Origin: Thermanaerothrix solaris
GTDB lineage: Bacteria > Chloroflexota > Anaerolineae > Anaerolineales > Anaerolineaceae
DNA length: 64,000 nt
Direction: 5' to 3'
Assembly: GCF_032334255.1 (NCBI RefSeq)
Contig: NZ_JAUHMF010000002.1
Location: 744,001-808,000 of the forward strand
This document shows positions 42,970-51,961 of the stretch, piece after piece. The translations under genes were made by a program, and so were the position numbers. The notes beneath the pieces were generated by a model that was not told where the DNA came from, ran no database searches, and was given only the letters and a program-made list of their open reading frames with translations. Position 1 is the first letter of the stretch. Every line of letters starts with the position of its first letter.

Positions 42970-43713
42970 GTGGTGATGTCGTCAAGCGAAGTCAAGATCT
43001 TATTAATTGAAGGCAAACGCTCCGACCGGACCTCATTTGCGGGGGGGTTGACGAAAAAGAAGTTCCTGGTCGAGTGCGTCGCCAATGGATCGGCAGCGCT
43101 TTCCTACCTAGCCAAGAGTTTGCCGCATTTGATCATCGTGGATGCGGCTTCTATGCGTACCAGTGGGCGGCGCATTTGTGCAACATTGCGCAAGAGTGCC
43201 CCCGATATTCCAATTATCCTGATCGCGGAAGAAAACGCATCCGATGAGCCGATTCCGGACGCAAATGTGGTCCTCAAGTTACCCTTTACGCTTCAAAAAC
43301 TAATCAACCGGATTCGGCCTTTTTTGCCTCACGAACCACGCAAGGTTCTGCGTGCGGGACCGATTTCGCTGGATTTGGAAAAACGGGTTGTGCGGTGTGA
43401 GGATCGCCAATCGCCCTTGACCCCGCGGTTAGTGACCTTGCTGCGTTTGCTTATGGAGCGCCCCGGTCAGGTGGTGGATCGCGAGACGCTCTTCACCCAG
43501 GCCTGGGACACCCAGTATATGGGCGACACTCGCACCCTGGACGTGCACATCTCGTGGTTACGCCGCGCCATTGAAGCCGATCCGCGTAATCCACGCTACC
43601 TGAAGACAATTCGCGGCATCGGCTATCGCCTGGATATCGAACCGGATACGCGCCCGCTTGAAGTGCTTCATCCAGTGCAATTAAACGGCCAAGACCCTAA
43701 TGGGCGCCCTTAG
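42970..43713 (+). CDS. OmpR-type response regulator with degenerate receiver domain
   Basis: A 247-aa protein. The receiver domain (about 7-118) keeps the acceptor-position Asp (HLIIVDAAS) and the Lys (VLKLPF), but the acidic pair that binds Mg2+ reads ILLIEGKRSDR instead of the usual DD/ED. Normal phosphorylation is therefore doubtful. The winged-helix domain (about 128-225) is typical: LTPRLVTLLRLLMERPGQVV, DVHISWLRRAIE and TIRGIGYRL. No kinase gene is adjacent. GTG 42970 has GAGAG seven bases upstream; ATG 42976 is an alternative. It follows a structured 395-bp leader or ncRNA region. Confidence 0.88.
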   Translation: MVMSSSEVKILLIEGKRSDRTSFAGGLTKKKFLVECVANGSAALSYLAKSLPHLIIVDAASMRTSGRRICATLRKSAPDIPIILIAEENASDEPIPDANVVLKLPFTLQKLINRIRPFLPHEPRKVLRAGPISLDLEKRVVRCEDRQSPLTPRLVTLLRLLMERPGQVVDRETLFTQAWDTQYMGDTRTLDVHISWLRRAIEADPRNPRYLKTIRGIGYRLDIEPDTRPLEVLHPVQLNGQDPNGRP

Positions 43714-43726
43714 ATGAAGCGCTCTC

Positions 43727-44848
43727 TTAGTGTAAAAAGCCCAGCGTCAGCGCCAATAACAACCCACCGGCGATGACACTGCCTAGTTGCCCAGCGGTGT
43801 TGGCGCCCATGGCGTGCATCAGGATGAAATTGTCGAAATCTTCTTCTTTGGCTACCTGAGCGGCCAGGCGCCCGGCCATGGGAAACGCGCTAATGCCACA
43901 CGCCCCGATCAAGGGGTTAACCTTACCGCGGGTGATAAAAGCCATTAACTTTCCGAAGAGCAATCCGGCAACCGTGTCTAAAACGAAGGCCATGAAACCC
44001 AATCCCAAGATCATCAACGTGCGGGCATTGAGAAAGGATTGCGCTGTCATCGTGGCGCCAATGGTCAACCCCAAGAAGAGCGTTGCTACATTGATTATTT
44101 CATTTTGGGCGGCTTTACTCAGCCGTTCAACCACACCGCTTTCCCGCAATAGGTTGCCCAGCATCAAGGTTGCAATGAGTGGGGCCGCGTCTGGGGCGAT
44201 GAGACTCACGGCAACAGTCACCGCAATGGGGAAAACGATAACCACACTGCGCGGAACCGGGCGCGGGGCATACTCCATGCGGATCAGTCGCTCTTTGCGC
44301 GTGGTGAGCCATTTCATTACCGGGACTTGAATGATCGGGATCAGGCTCATGTAGGAATACGCTGCCACTGCTACCGGGGCGAGAATTTCGGGCGCCAATT
44401 TGGTGGTGACAAAAATCGCGGTTGGTCCATCAATGGCCCCAATGACACCGATTGAAGCCGCCTGATTTAGCGGGAAACCCAATGCCAAGGCCAGCAACAG
44501 CGTGCCATAAATGCCAAACTGCCCGGCGGCGCCAAGCAAAGCCATTTGGGGCATTGCCAAGAGGGGGCGAAAGTCAATCATGGCGCCAACCCCGATAAAA
44601 ATTAACAGCGGAAAAAGTTCAGACGCAATACCGGCGTCATATAGTACCTTGAAGATGCCATGCTGGGTGGACATTCCCACATTGGCCAGCACGCACCCAA
44701 AACCAATGGGTAGTAGCAGGACCGGCTCGTATTCTTTGACGACCGCCAGGGTCATCAAACCCAGGCCAGCGGCGATCATGATCGCATTGCCCCAGGTGAA
44801 CCCGGCAAATCCGCGCGTAATCTGGGCAACTATTTCGCTGAAGTCCAT
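43727..44848 (-). CDS. mmdB: Na+-translocating decarboxylase beta subunit
   Basis: A 373-aa integral membrane protein with about nine to eleven segments. It matches OadB/MmdB/GcdB, which decarboxylates carboxybiotin and exports Na+. Visible landmarks are GVGAMIDFRPLLAMP, GVIGAIDGPTAIFVT with the functional Asp, and the C-terminal HAMGANTAGQLGSVIAGG. It is last in a four-gene operon with the carboxyltransferase, the small membrane subunit and the biotin carrier, 9 bp after the carrier gene. It converts decarboxylation energy into a sodium gradient. Confidence 0.95.
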   Translation of the reverse strand: MDFSEIVAQITRGFAGFTWGNAIMIAAGLGLMTLAVVKEYEPVLLLPIGFGCVLANVGMSTQHGIFKVLYDAGIASELFPLLIFIGVGAMIDFRPLLAMPQMALLGAAGQFGIYGTLLLALALGFPLNQAASIGVIGAIDGPTAIFVTTKLAPEILAPVAVAAYSYMSLIPIIQVPVMKWLTTRKERLIRMEYAPRPVPRSVVIVFPIAVTVAVSLIAPDAAPLIATLMLGNLLRESGVVERLSKAAQNEIINVATLFLGLTIGATMTAQSFLNARTLMILGLGFMAFVLDTVAGLLFGKLMAFITRGKVNPLIGACGISAFPMAGRLAAQVAKEEDFDNFILMHAMGANTAGQLGSVIAGGLLLALTLGFLH

Positions 44849-44857
44849 AATTTTCCC

Positions 44858-45304
44858 TCAGTCCGTAAATTCCAGCAACACTTGCCCGTGCTGAACCTGG
44901 TCCCCCACATTGACGTGAACGGCGGCAATGGTGCCGGCGCGGGTGGCGCGGATTGCATTTTTCATCTTCATCGCTTCTAGGGTAAGCAGGTCTTGTCCGT
45001 ATTCCACCTGGTCGCCAGGGCGTACCGCGATAGCGGTAATGACCCCGGGGAGTGGCGCTTTGACACAATGCCTACCTCCTTGGTTGGTCGAAACGGTGGG
45101 GCGAGAGGGGGGCGATGTGCAGGGTGTGGTAATGGGGGGCGGGGGAGGTACCGGCAAGGCGACTGGAACGGTGGGTGATTCGGTTTCACCCTCTGGCCAA
45201 ACCTCAAACAGCTCTCCGTCCACCTGAACGCGGATCGGGCGGGAGGTGAGGTCGTCTATTGTGACGGTGAAGATTTGATCCTCTATCTTGATGCGGAATT
45301 TCAT
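44858..45304 (-). CDS. mmdC: biotin carboxyl carrier subunit of the decarboxylase
   Basis: A 148-aa protein with a small N-terminal beta domain (1-45), a Pro-rich swinging linker (about 45-75), and a biotinyl domain (80-148). The biotin site is LEAMKMKN with Lys113. Biotin carries CO2 from the carboxyltransferase to the membrane subunit. Its start overlaps the upstream subunit stop by four bases. The biotin ligase gene lies 13 kb away in this window. Confidence 0.95.
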   Translation of the reverse strand: MKFRIKIEDQIFTVTIDDLTSRPIRVQVDGELFEVWPEGETESPTVPVALPVPPPPPITTPCTSPPSRPTVSTNQGGRHCVKAPLPGVITAIAVRPGDQVEYGQDLLTLEAMKMKNAIRATRAGTIAAVHVNVGDQVQHGQVLLEFTD

Positions 45305-45681
45305 CGGGCAGCACCTCGTAGTTTGCGCACACGCGCATCATCAATGAGGGTAAAGCGGTTTAAACGGTCAGCCATTTGCCAAGGGGTTGGGGCGCTTGAG
45401 GGCGGTTTAATCGGTGTAATGCGGTGAGATTGCAAGCCCAGCGCTATCGCCACGGCGGCAGCCGCGGCGCGTCGGCGGCGGCCTAAATTCTCGCTTTCTT
45501 CCGAGGGTAAGGAAGGGGATGGCGATGTGATTTCGGGGGTTTCGCTGTTGGTAGGGTGGTGTTTTGTAGTAAACAGGCGCACCATAACGTCTATCAGTAG
45601 CCATAGCATGATCAAGGCTAAAAAGACTAATCCCATGCCGACCAGCGTGATCAGTAATCCTTGGCTCAACGGGGTCTCCAT
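45301..45681 (-). CDS. mmdD: decarboxylase small membrane subunit (OadG/MmdD-like)
   Basis: A 126-aa protein with one N-terminal membrane segment (GLLITLVGMGLVFLALIML), a charged Ser/Glu-rich region and a C-terminal cytoplasmic tail with RRRRAAAAAVAIAL. This layout is that of OadG/MmdD, which assembles the carboxyltransferase on the membrane. It lies 18 bp after the carboxyltransferase gene and overlaps the carrier gene by four bases. Confidence 0.88.
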   Translation of the reverse strand: METPLSQGLLITLVGMGLVFLALIMLWLLIDVMVRLFTTKHHPTNSETPEITSPSPSLPSEESENLGRRRRAAAAAVAIALGLQSHRITPIKPPSSAPTPWQMADRLNRFTLIDDARVRKLRGAAR

Positions 45682-45699
45682 AGCGACGAAACCTTTCCT

Positions 45700-47250
45700 T
45701 TAGAGCGGGAGATTGCCGTGCTTGCGCAGCGGGGATGTGCTCTTTTCACGTAGTGCCTGAAGGGCAGCGATCAATTTAGGGCGGGTTTCACGCGGCTCAA
45801 TCACATCATCCACATAACCGGCGCTGGCTGCGGCGTAGGGCGTGAGAAAGCGCTGCCGATACTCTTCCACCAAGCGCGCACGTTCCTGAGCCGGATCGTC
45901 GGCGGATTCGATTTGCTTACGGAAAAGGATATTCACTGCACCTTCAGGACCCATCACAGCAATTTCGGCGCTAGGCCAGGCAAAGGCCAGATCTCCACCC
46001 ATAAATTTGCTGCTCAACACCACATAAGCACCGCCATAAGCTTTGCGGGTAATGACGCTGATTTTGGGAACCGTGGCGACCGAATACGCATAAAGAACCT
46101 TGGCGCCATGGCGAATAACACCGCGGTGCTCTTGGTCGGTGCCGGGTAAGAAGCCGGGAGAATCCACAAATGTAATCAGGGGGATGTTGAAGGCGTCGCA
46201 GAAACGGACAAAGCGGGCGATTTTGTCGGAAGAGTCAATGTCTAGCACGCCTGCCATGACTGCGGGTTCCTGAGCTACGATTCCGATCACATTCCCACCC
46301 AAACGGGCTAAGCCAATGATGGCATTTTGAGCGAAGGTCGGTTGTAGTTCGATGAAGGTGCCGTGGTCCACGATGCGGGCAATGACCTCATGCATGCTGT
46401 AAGGTACGGTGGGATCCAGTGGCACCATACTGTTGAGGGCTTCATCCATGCGGTTAGGGTCATCTTCGGGCGGAACGTAGGGTGGGTTTTCCAGGCTGTT
46501 GGCGGGCAAATAAGATAGCACGCGGCGGCAGAGGGCGATGGCCTCTTGATCATGAGCGGCCTTGAGATGGGCCAATCCACTGATGCCCAGGTGCACGTCG
46601 GCGCCGCCGAGAGTTTCAAAATCCACAACTTCACCGGTCACGGCTTTAATAACATCTGGCCCAGTAAGGAACATGTAGGATTGTTTTTCGACCATAATAA
46701 TCAGGTCGGTGACGGCGGGAGAGTAAGAAGCGCCGCCGGCACATGGCCCCATGATCAGGCTGATTTGGGGGATGACGCCGGAGTAACGGGCATTGCGCAA
46801 AAAAACCTGGGCATAGCCCCCTAAACTGCGCACCCCCTCCTGAATGCGCGCACCACCAGAGTCAATCAGCCCCACGATGGGTGCGCCGGCGGCGGCAGCC
46901 AAATCCATCACCCGCGCAATTTTATGCCCGTGCATCTCGCCCAATGAACCACCTTGAACCGTGAAATCCTGGGCGTAGGCATAAACTACCCGGCCTCCAA
47001 TTTGCCCAAAGCCGGTGATGACACCATCGCCATAGGTCTTGTCGGCCTGACCAGTCAGAACGTCGTCCCGTTGCTGAACGTAGGGTTCTAGTTCATGGAA
47101 GGTACCGGGGTCAAATAACAATTCAATTCGTTCCCGCGCAGTAAGTTTTCCCCGTGCATGCTGGCGGGCAATCCGCTCTTCGCCCCCAGCCAGGCGCACC
47201 TTTTCCCGCATGGCGCGCAATTCCAAAATCCGAGGATCTTCTTCCGGCAT
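45700..47250 (-). CDS. mmdA: methylmalonyl-CoA decarboxylase carboxyltransferase subunit
   Basis: A 516-aa acyl-CoA carboxyltransferase of the PccB/MmdA family. The N-terminal half has GKLTARERIELLFDPGTF and DSGGARIQEGV; the oxyanion-hole glycines and MGPCAGGASYSPA are seen; the C-terminal half has VDSPGFLPGTDQE and KAYGGAYVVLSSK. Together with its operon partners it should decarboxylate (S)-methylmalonyl-CoA to propionyl-CoA. A propionyl-CoA carboxylase role is less likely because a Na+-pump beta subunit follows. ATG 47250 with AGAGGA upstream gives the usual length; an upstream extension is open but unsupported. Confidence 0.93.
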   Translation of the reverse strand: MPEEDPRILELRAMREKVRLAGGEERIARQHARGKLTARERIELLFDPGTFHELEPYVQQRDDVLTGQADKTYGDGVITGFGQIGGRVVYAYAQDFTVQGGSLGEMHGHKIARVMDLAAAAGAPIVGLIDSGGARIQEGVRSLGGYAQVFLRNARYSGVIPQISLIMGPCAGGASYSPAVTDLIIMVEKQSYMFLTGPDVIKAVTGEVVDFETLGGADVHLGISGLAHLKAAHDQEAIALCRRVLSYLPANSLENPPYVPPEDDPNRMDEALNSMVPLDPTVPYSMHEVIARIVDHGTFIELQPTFAQNAIIGLARLGGNVIGIVAQEPAVMAGVLDIDSSDKIARFVRFCDAFNIPLITFVDSPGFLPGTDQEHRGVIRHGAKVLYAYSVATVPKISVITRKAYGGAYVVLSSKFMGGDLAFAWPSAEIAVMGPEGAVNILFRKQIESADDPAQERARLVEEYRQRFLTPYAAASAGYVDDVIEPRETRPKLIAALQALREKSTSPLRKHGNLPL

Positions 47251-47403
47251 GGTAGTCCTCTCTCCCATTACAAGGTTGGCAAGATTATTATACGGGGCAA
47301 GGCTGGCTCCTCGATAGTGAAAAAGATAGAGTGATCGCCCCTGCACCGGGTGACGTTTATAAGGATTCTGTGGGTGTTATGGGGTGACAAACGACTATGA
47401 GCA

Positions 47404-47422
47404 GCGTGAGGTTCGTCACGCT
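47404..47422 (-). terminator. hairpin after the DUF92-PEBP gene
   Basis: A 7-bp perfect stem (AGCGTGA / TCACGCT) with a 5-nt loop lies six bases past the stop. The T-run on the minus strand is weak (GTTTGTC). Confidence 0.45.
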
Positions 47423-47428
47423 TTCTCC

Positions 47429-48772
47429 TCAGCGTCCGTATTGTCCCTCCAGCGACATCGCAAAAAGCACATGGTCGTGGATGGCCTGGAGTAAGGCGGT
47501 TTTGTCCAGCCCAGCGGGTAAGGTTGGGGGCAGGTTTAATGCATAGAGGGTAAAGCGGTAGCGATGAGCCTTACCCGGCGGGGGACACGGGCCACCATAA
47601 CCCACGCGCCCGAAGTCGTTCCGTCCCTGCGTACCGATTCCTGGCACGTTCTCTTGATTGGGTATCCCCTCGGGTAAATCTCGCCGTTCGGCGGGAATGT
47701 TATAGAGCACCCAATGGGTGAATGTGCCTAAGGGGGCATCCGGATCGTCCATGATCAGCGCATAACTGGTTACTTCGGGCGCAGTTGTTTCCCAGGCCAA
47801 CGCCGGGGAACGGTCAGCGCCCTCACAGGTGTATTGGGAGGGGATCATTTCGCCCGCTGAGAAGGCCGGACTGGTGAGGGAGAACCCTACCGGTTGGGGG
47901 GTGACCAGTGATACCGAGCGCAAGGGTGGCGTTGGGATAAGGAAGTTCCCCGCGATCCCGGCCAGCAGTGCTGCGCTGAGAGTGCATAAAGCGTTCACGC
48001 CGTCATTGTTCAACCAGCGATAGCCTCGCAGGTAGGTAGTGGTACCACCGCAGCGGTGTTGCGGGTGGCGCTCCGTTTCTTTGTGACAGGAGGGACAGTA
48101 ATACATCACTTGAGCGCTGGCGCCCAGGAGTGAATCAACCAGGCTACCCACGAACCCGCTCAGGGTGACCACGAGCAAGACTGCCAGCGCCGAAAAGTGG
48201 GGCCGCAACAGAGGGGGTGGAAATAGTGCGGCTAGCAACGCAATCCACATTGCCCCACACAGGGCAGCTAGGGTACCTAGTGCGGTGATACCGCCAGCGC
48301 TACCCGGCTCAACGCGCTCCCCTCCCAAGATACGCCGGGGGGATTGAGATGACAGAACGCCCAATTCGGTTGCCCACGTATCGGCGTTGGCCGCTGCCAA
48401 GGCAGCGGCACCGACCAGCCAAGGCAGCAGGGAGGTTGGCTGTGTGGCCTGCCAGATAACCGCCAGCGCGGCTACCCCACCATTGGCCAGCACCTGCCAG
48501 GCATCCCGGCGATCATCTTTGGCATACTTCTCTCCCGGGCTCGTCTTACGTGTTTTTGCCAGGCGTGAGAAAAAGGTTGAGGTAATGAAGAAACCCAGGA
48601 GTAAGGTTGCCCAGGGCAAGCCCCCCAGACCAAAGACGAGCCCGCCCAAGCAGGTTGCAGCGATGGCGCCGCTCCCACTCAGGCTGCCTAAGCGGTAGGC
48701 CAGCAGGCTAATGATCAGAGCCAAGCCCAATCCCAGCCCAATTTGTAAAGAATTTATCACTGGCGTTGCCAT
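47429..48772 (-). CDS. fusion of DUF92 membrane protein and PEBP (YbhB/YbcL) domain
   Basis: A 447-aa protein. Residues 1-280 form a DUF92 membrane domain with about seven segments: AADTWATE-like ANADTWATELGVLS, RRILGGERVEPGSAGGIT, SLLGASAQVMYYCPSC with a Cys/His cluster, and LNNDGVN. DUF92 includes TMEM19 and the phytyl-phosphate kinase VTE6. Residues 300-447 form a PEBP domain: IPSQYTCEGADRSPALAW, DDPDAPLGTFTHWVLYNIP and GYGGPCPPPGKAHRYRF. The two are normally separate proteins. The PEBP part would follow the last membrane segment and sit outside or inside depending on topology. Neither role is known here. Confidence 0.88.
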   Translation of the reverse strand: MATPVINSLQIGLGLGLALIISLLAYRLGSLSGSGAIAATCLGGLVFGLGGLPWATLLLGFFITSTFFSRLAKTRKTSPGEKYAKDDRRDAWQVLANGGVAALAVIWQATQPTSLLPWLVGAAALAAANADTWATELGVLSSQSPRRILGGERVEPGSAGGITALGTLAALCGAMWIALLAALFPPPLLRPHFSALAVLLVVTLSGFVGSLVDSLLGASAQVMYYCPSCHKETERHPQHRCGGTTTYLRGYRWLNNDGVNALCTLSAALLAGIAGNFLIPTPPLRSVSLVTPQPVGFSLTSPAFSAGEMIPSQYTCEGADRSPALAWETTAPEVTSYALIMDDPDAPLGTFTHWVLYNIPAERRDLPEGIPNQENVPGIGTQGRNDFGRVGYGGPCPPPGKAHRYRFTLYALNLPPTLPAGLDKTALLQAIHDHVLFAMSLEGQYGR

Positions 48773-48823
48773 GATATTCGTTTCCTTAGGAAAAACCGTG
48801 TTCTAAATCTTACGTTTGGTTTT

Positions 48824-49735
48824 TTATCTCAAACCGGCCAGTACGCAGGCAATGGTGAGTAAAATCAACGCCAAGTCTCCTCCGCCCCAAAGCAAGTAGG
48901 ATTTGGCTTGTCCTTCTTTCTGGCGGTAAAAATAGAGACCCAGGATCAAGCCGCTGCCATAAGTTAGCGCGCCTAAAATAGGAAGGAGCATTAAGCGTTG
49001 GGCTGGTAAGGGGGACGTGGGTTGAACAGGGGGGGAATAACCCAAGACAATGGTTGCACGAGAGGCTGCCAGTAGACTGCCAAGGCTGAGTAACCCCAAC
49101 AGGAGAAGGATACCGCCGATCACCATGGCGCGAGCGATCCTGTCTTGCCATAGATGGGCGACGAAGGCTACCGGGCGGGCTGAATAAGGGGGGAGCGGGT
49201 TTAGACTGCCCAATTCCAGGGCTTGGCGAAAGGCACGCGAAAAGGCGGATGGATCTTCCGGTGAGATGGCAAACACGCGTTGGGGGGTGGCAATAAGGAG
49301 CAGCGTGGTGGTTTCCGCCGCCAGAAATTCGATATCGCCCAATTCGGGTACCTTGCGACTGCCAAGGATGGCCCCTGGCCAGGCGAAAGGGGGAAGAGGT
49401 AAGGGGAATCCCGCCTCATTGCCGGGGCGAATCCATTCGATGGATTCCAGGGGCAGGTGCTCTACACGCAATCCCCAGCGTAGGCGTAAGCCATCACGGT
49501 CTATGGTATAGGTAGCGCGCCAAAGTGCTGCCAGGCGGTAACCGCTCCCTAGGCTGGCGATACCTCCCAGGAGCGCCAAGACCAGCCATAACAACCAACG
49601 CGGGCCAGGGCGCTGCTCGGTTAATTGGACCAGCGCTATCCCCAGCACGGCCAGGCTTACGATCAGGGCTGCTCCGTTGATCCAGATTCCGCGCTGCCGC
49701 GGGGGATGAAAGATCCAGAGAGAACTTTCTTCCAT
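48824..49735 (-). CDS. membrane protein with PH-like (bPH2) domain
   Basis: A 303-aa protein with two N-terminal membrane segments (about 18-65), a soluble beta-rich region (about 70-165; YTIDRDGLRLRWGLRVEHLP then LESIEWI) that looks like a bacterial PH domain (DUF304/bPH2 type), and three C-terminal segments (about 195-300). Function is unknown. ATG 49735 shares its first base with the aminotransferase stop (TGATG), so the genes are coupled; the frame is open twelve codons further upstream but inside that gene. Confidence 0.7.
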   Translation of the reverse strand: MEESSLWIFHPPRQRGIWINGAALIVSLAVLGIALVQLTEQRPGPRWLLWLVLALLGGIASLGSGYRLAALWRATYTIDRDGLRLRWGLRVEHLPLESIEWIRPGNEAGFPLPLPPFAWPGAILGSRKVPELGDIEFLAAETTTLLLIATPQRVFAISPEDPSAFSRAFRQALELGSLNPLPPYSARPVAFVAHLWQDRIARAMVIGGILLLLGLLSLGSLLAASRATIVLGYSPPVQPTSPLPAQRLMLLPILGALTYGSGLILGLYFYRQKEGQAKSYLLWGGGDLALILLTIACVLAGLR

Positions 49736-50931
49736 CAGAGTGATTTCAAGACCATTTGCAAGGCGTGGCAAACGTAATCTACCTGCTCTTCGGACATGAC
49801 CCCGGAGAAGGGCAGTGCTAAGCCGCGTTCTCCCAGGTCTTCGGTGACCGGGTAGTCACCGCGGCGGTAGCCAAACCGCTCTTGCATATACGGCTGGAGG
49901 TGGATAGGTAAGAAATACGGGCGCACCGGCACCCCAAATTCGGCCAGGCGGGCTGCCACCTGTCCGCGATCTATGCCCGCCGCCAGGCGGATGACATAGA
50001 CAAACCAGGACATACGTGTGGTTGTTGGAGCGATATAGGGAATTTCAACCCCATCGAGGACTTTGAGGCGCTGGTTATACCAGGCAGCGACCTGTTCACG
50101 CCGGCGCAGAAGTTCCTCAAGCCGTTGCATTTGGGCCAGCCCCAGCGCGGCGCTGAGTTCATCCAGGCGATAGTTATAACCCAGGTAGGTATGCTGCAAC
50201 CAGGTATCGCCCGGCGCACGTCCCTGATTGCGCAGGGCCCGCATGAATGCTGCGGCTGCATCATCATCGGTGACGATCATTCCCCCTTCACCCGTTGTGA
50301 TCTGTTTGTTGGGGTAGAAGCCAAACGTCCCGTAGTCGCCTAAAACACCGGCTTTACGCCCTTTGTATTCGGCACCCAGGGCTTCACAAGAATCTTCGAT
50401 TAGTTTCAGATGGTATTGGTCGGCCAGTTCACGCAGGGCGTCCCAATCCGCCGGTTGACCGAAGACGTCCACAGCAAGAATGGCTTTCAATTGCCCGCGA
50501 TGCTGCCCTTGACCGCGGCGTGGCAGCCAGCGTTGAGCCGCTTTTCCACCTGTGGTCAGGTCATGGACTGCCTGCATGGCCTGTTGGAGATCCAGGTTGC
50601 CGGTTTGGGGATCCACATCAACAAACACCGGTATGGCACCGGCGTAGAGGATCACGTTAGTGGATGCCACGAAAGAGAAGGGTGTGGTAAGCACCCAATC
50701 ACCCGCTTCAACGCCGGCGGCTAAAACACATAAATGCAAGGCCGCAGTGCCGGAGTTAACGCCAATCGCGTGTTTGACACCAAGATAACGGCAAAAAGCG
50801 GCTTCAAAGGCTTCGATTTGATCCCCCATGCTTAAGTGGGGGGTGCGCAGGACCTGGGCAACGGCTTCGCGTTCCAGGTTGGTTAGATCCGGCGACGACA
50901 TGGGAATGTGAAGGGTTGTTGTGGTCTTCAT
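49735..50931 (-). CDS. DegT/DnrJ/EryC1/StrS aminotransferase
   Basis: A 398-aa PLP enzyme that makes amino sugars from nucleotide-linked keto sugars. Landmarks: GVNSGTAALHL, VLTTPFSFVASTNVI, the Asp/Gln pocket in EDSCEALGAEYKG, the Schiff-base Lys in FYPNKQITTGEGG, and the C-terminal VRPYFLPIHLQPY. A 30-residue Gln/Arg/Gly-rich insertion (around RWLPRRGQGQHRGQL) lies after the VDPQTGNLDL segment. ATG 50931 was taken; MSSPDL seven codons on is an alternative. Other surface-sugar genes in the window are not adjacent. Confidence 0.93.
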   Translation of the reverse strand: MKTTTTLHIPMSSPDLTNLEREAVAQVLRTPHLSMGDQIEAFEAAFCRYLGVKHAIGVNSGTAALHLCVLAAGVEAGDWVLTTPFSFVASTNVILYAGAIPVFVDVDPQTGNLDLQQAMQAVHDLTTGGKAAQRWLPRRGQGQHRGQLKAILAVDVFGQPADWDALRELADQYHLKLIEDSCEALGAEYKGRKAGVLGDYGTFGFYPNKQITTGEGGMIVTDDDAAAAFMRALRNQGRAPGDTWLQHTYLGYNYRLDELSAALGLAQMQRLEELLRRREQVAAWYNQRLKVLDGVEIPYIAPTTTRMSWFVYVIRLAAGIDRGQVAARLAEFGVPVRPYFLPIHLQPYMQERFGYRRGDYPVTEDLGERGLALPFSGVMSEEQVDYVCHALQMVLKSL

Positions 50932-50978
50932 ACCTTCAATTCTACCCCGAATGTCAAATGCCGGGTTGGGCGCGCCGT

Positions 50979-51875
50979 TTAGCGGCGATCCTCCAGGGTT
51001 GCGGGTGGAGTGCGCGCGTTCAGTTCCCGGCGTACCGTGTAATATAAACTTTCAGCGCGAATGTCGCCTGCGGTGTAGCACGGTGCTTTGAGGTGATCGG
51101 CTAAAGCCTGGGCCAATCCCTGATCAAAGGCTATGTGTTCCATGTTGATGACAATGCTGTGTACCCCTTCCCGGGCAATTTCATCGGCATAGAGATAGGC
51201 TTCTTCCAAGGGGGGGAGGTGGCTAATCGAGACGTTGCCCGCACCGTCAGTGAGCACGATCAATAACGGCATTACGTCGGGATGACGGAGGCGTTCGCGC
51301 TGGAGCACCTCTAAAGCCAACTTGAGCCCGGCAGAAAGGGGGGTTTTACCCCCAACCGGGATATCGGCCAGCGCCGTCTGGGCCAAGGTGACTGAGTTCG
51401 TTGGAGGTAGCACGAGTGAGGCACGGTCTTTTTGGAAGACGATCAGACCGACGCGGTCGCGCCGCTGATAGGCGTCGTTGAGCAGGGAGAGGATGGCGCC
51501 CTTGGTGGCCTGCATGCGTTCGGCCACAGCCATAGACCAGGAAGCATCTACCACGAAGAGGATCAGGTTGGCAGCACGACGCACCCGCACTTTGCGCATA
51601 AGATCACTACGATGAATGGCGAAGGCCAGATGGCGCCGTTCTTCACTACGTTCCTTCTGGAAAGGCGCTGCTGCGCGCAGGGTAGCATCAAAAGCCAAAT
51701 CATCTGTTGGCCCCTGGGCAGGTCGAGCCTGTATGTAACGCCCGCGTTTGCGTTCGGTGTGGGTGCGTGAGCGGCGACCGGCGAAGCGGCGCATCATCTT
51801 ATCCAGCGGCGTATCCAGGCGACGCGGTTCAAAAGGCTGTGTGGCTTGGACCACCTGACCGCCGTCCCACCACAT
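50979..51875 (-). CDS. VWA-domain chelatase subunit (ChlD/CobT-like), probably 3' part of a split gene
   Basis: The 298-aa product has a VWA/integrin-I domain (about 105-275) with the MIDAS motif VDASWSMA, Thr in GGKTPLS and Asp in VLTDGAG. Upstream lies an Arg-rich linker. The frame stays open without a stop from ATG 51875 back through a Pro/Gln-rich linker to the A9 run at 51975-51967, where the AAA+ gene ends. ATG 51875 has no adjacent ribosome site. A single-base slip at the run would join the two into one protein of about 690 aa, like the putative cobaltochelatase of ChlD type. See findings. Confidence 0.85.
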   Translation of the reverse strand: MWWDGGQVVQATQPFEPRRLDTPLDKMMRRFAGRRSRTHTERKRGRYIQARPAQGPTDDLAFDATLRAAAPFQKERSEERRHLAFAIHRSDLMRKVRVRRAANLILFVVDASWSMAVAERMQATKGAILSLLNDAYQRRDRVGLIVFQKDRASLVLPPTNSVTLAQTALADIPVGGKTPLSAGLKLALEVLQRERLRHPDVMPLLIVLTDGAGNVSISHLPPLEEAYLYADEIAREGVHSIVINMEHIAFDQGLAQALADHLKAPCYTAGDIRAESLYYTVRRELNARTPPATLEDRR

Positions 51876-51961
51876 AGCACCATCTTGACGGAAGATATCC
51901 TCGCGTTGGGTGGGTTGAGGTGGGGCCTGCTCTTGCGTCTCTTGGCTGAGGGTCTGATCAG

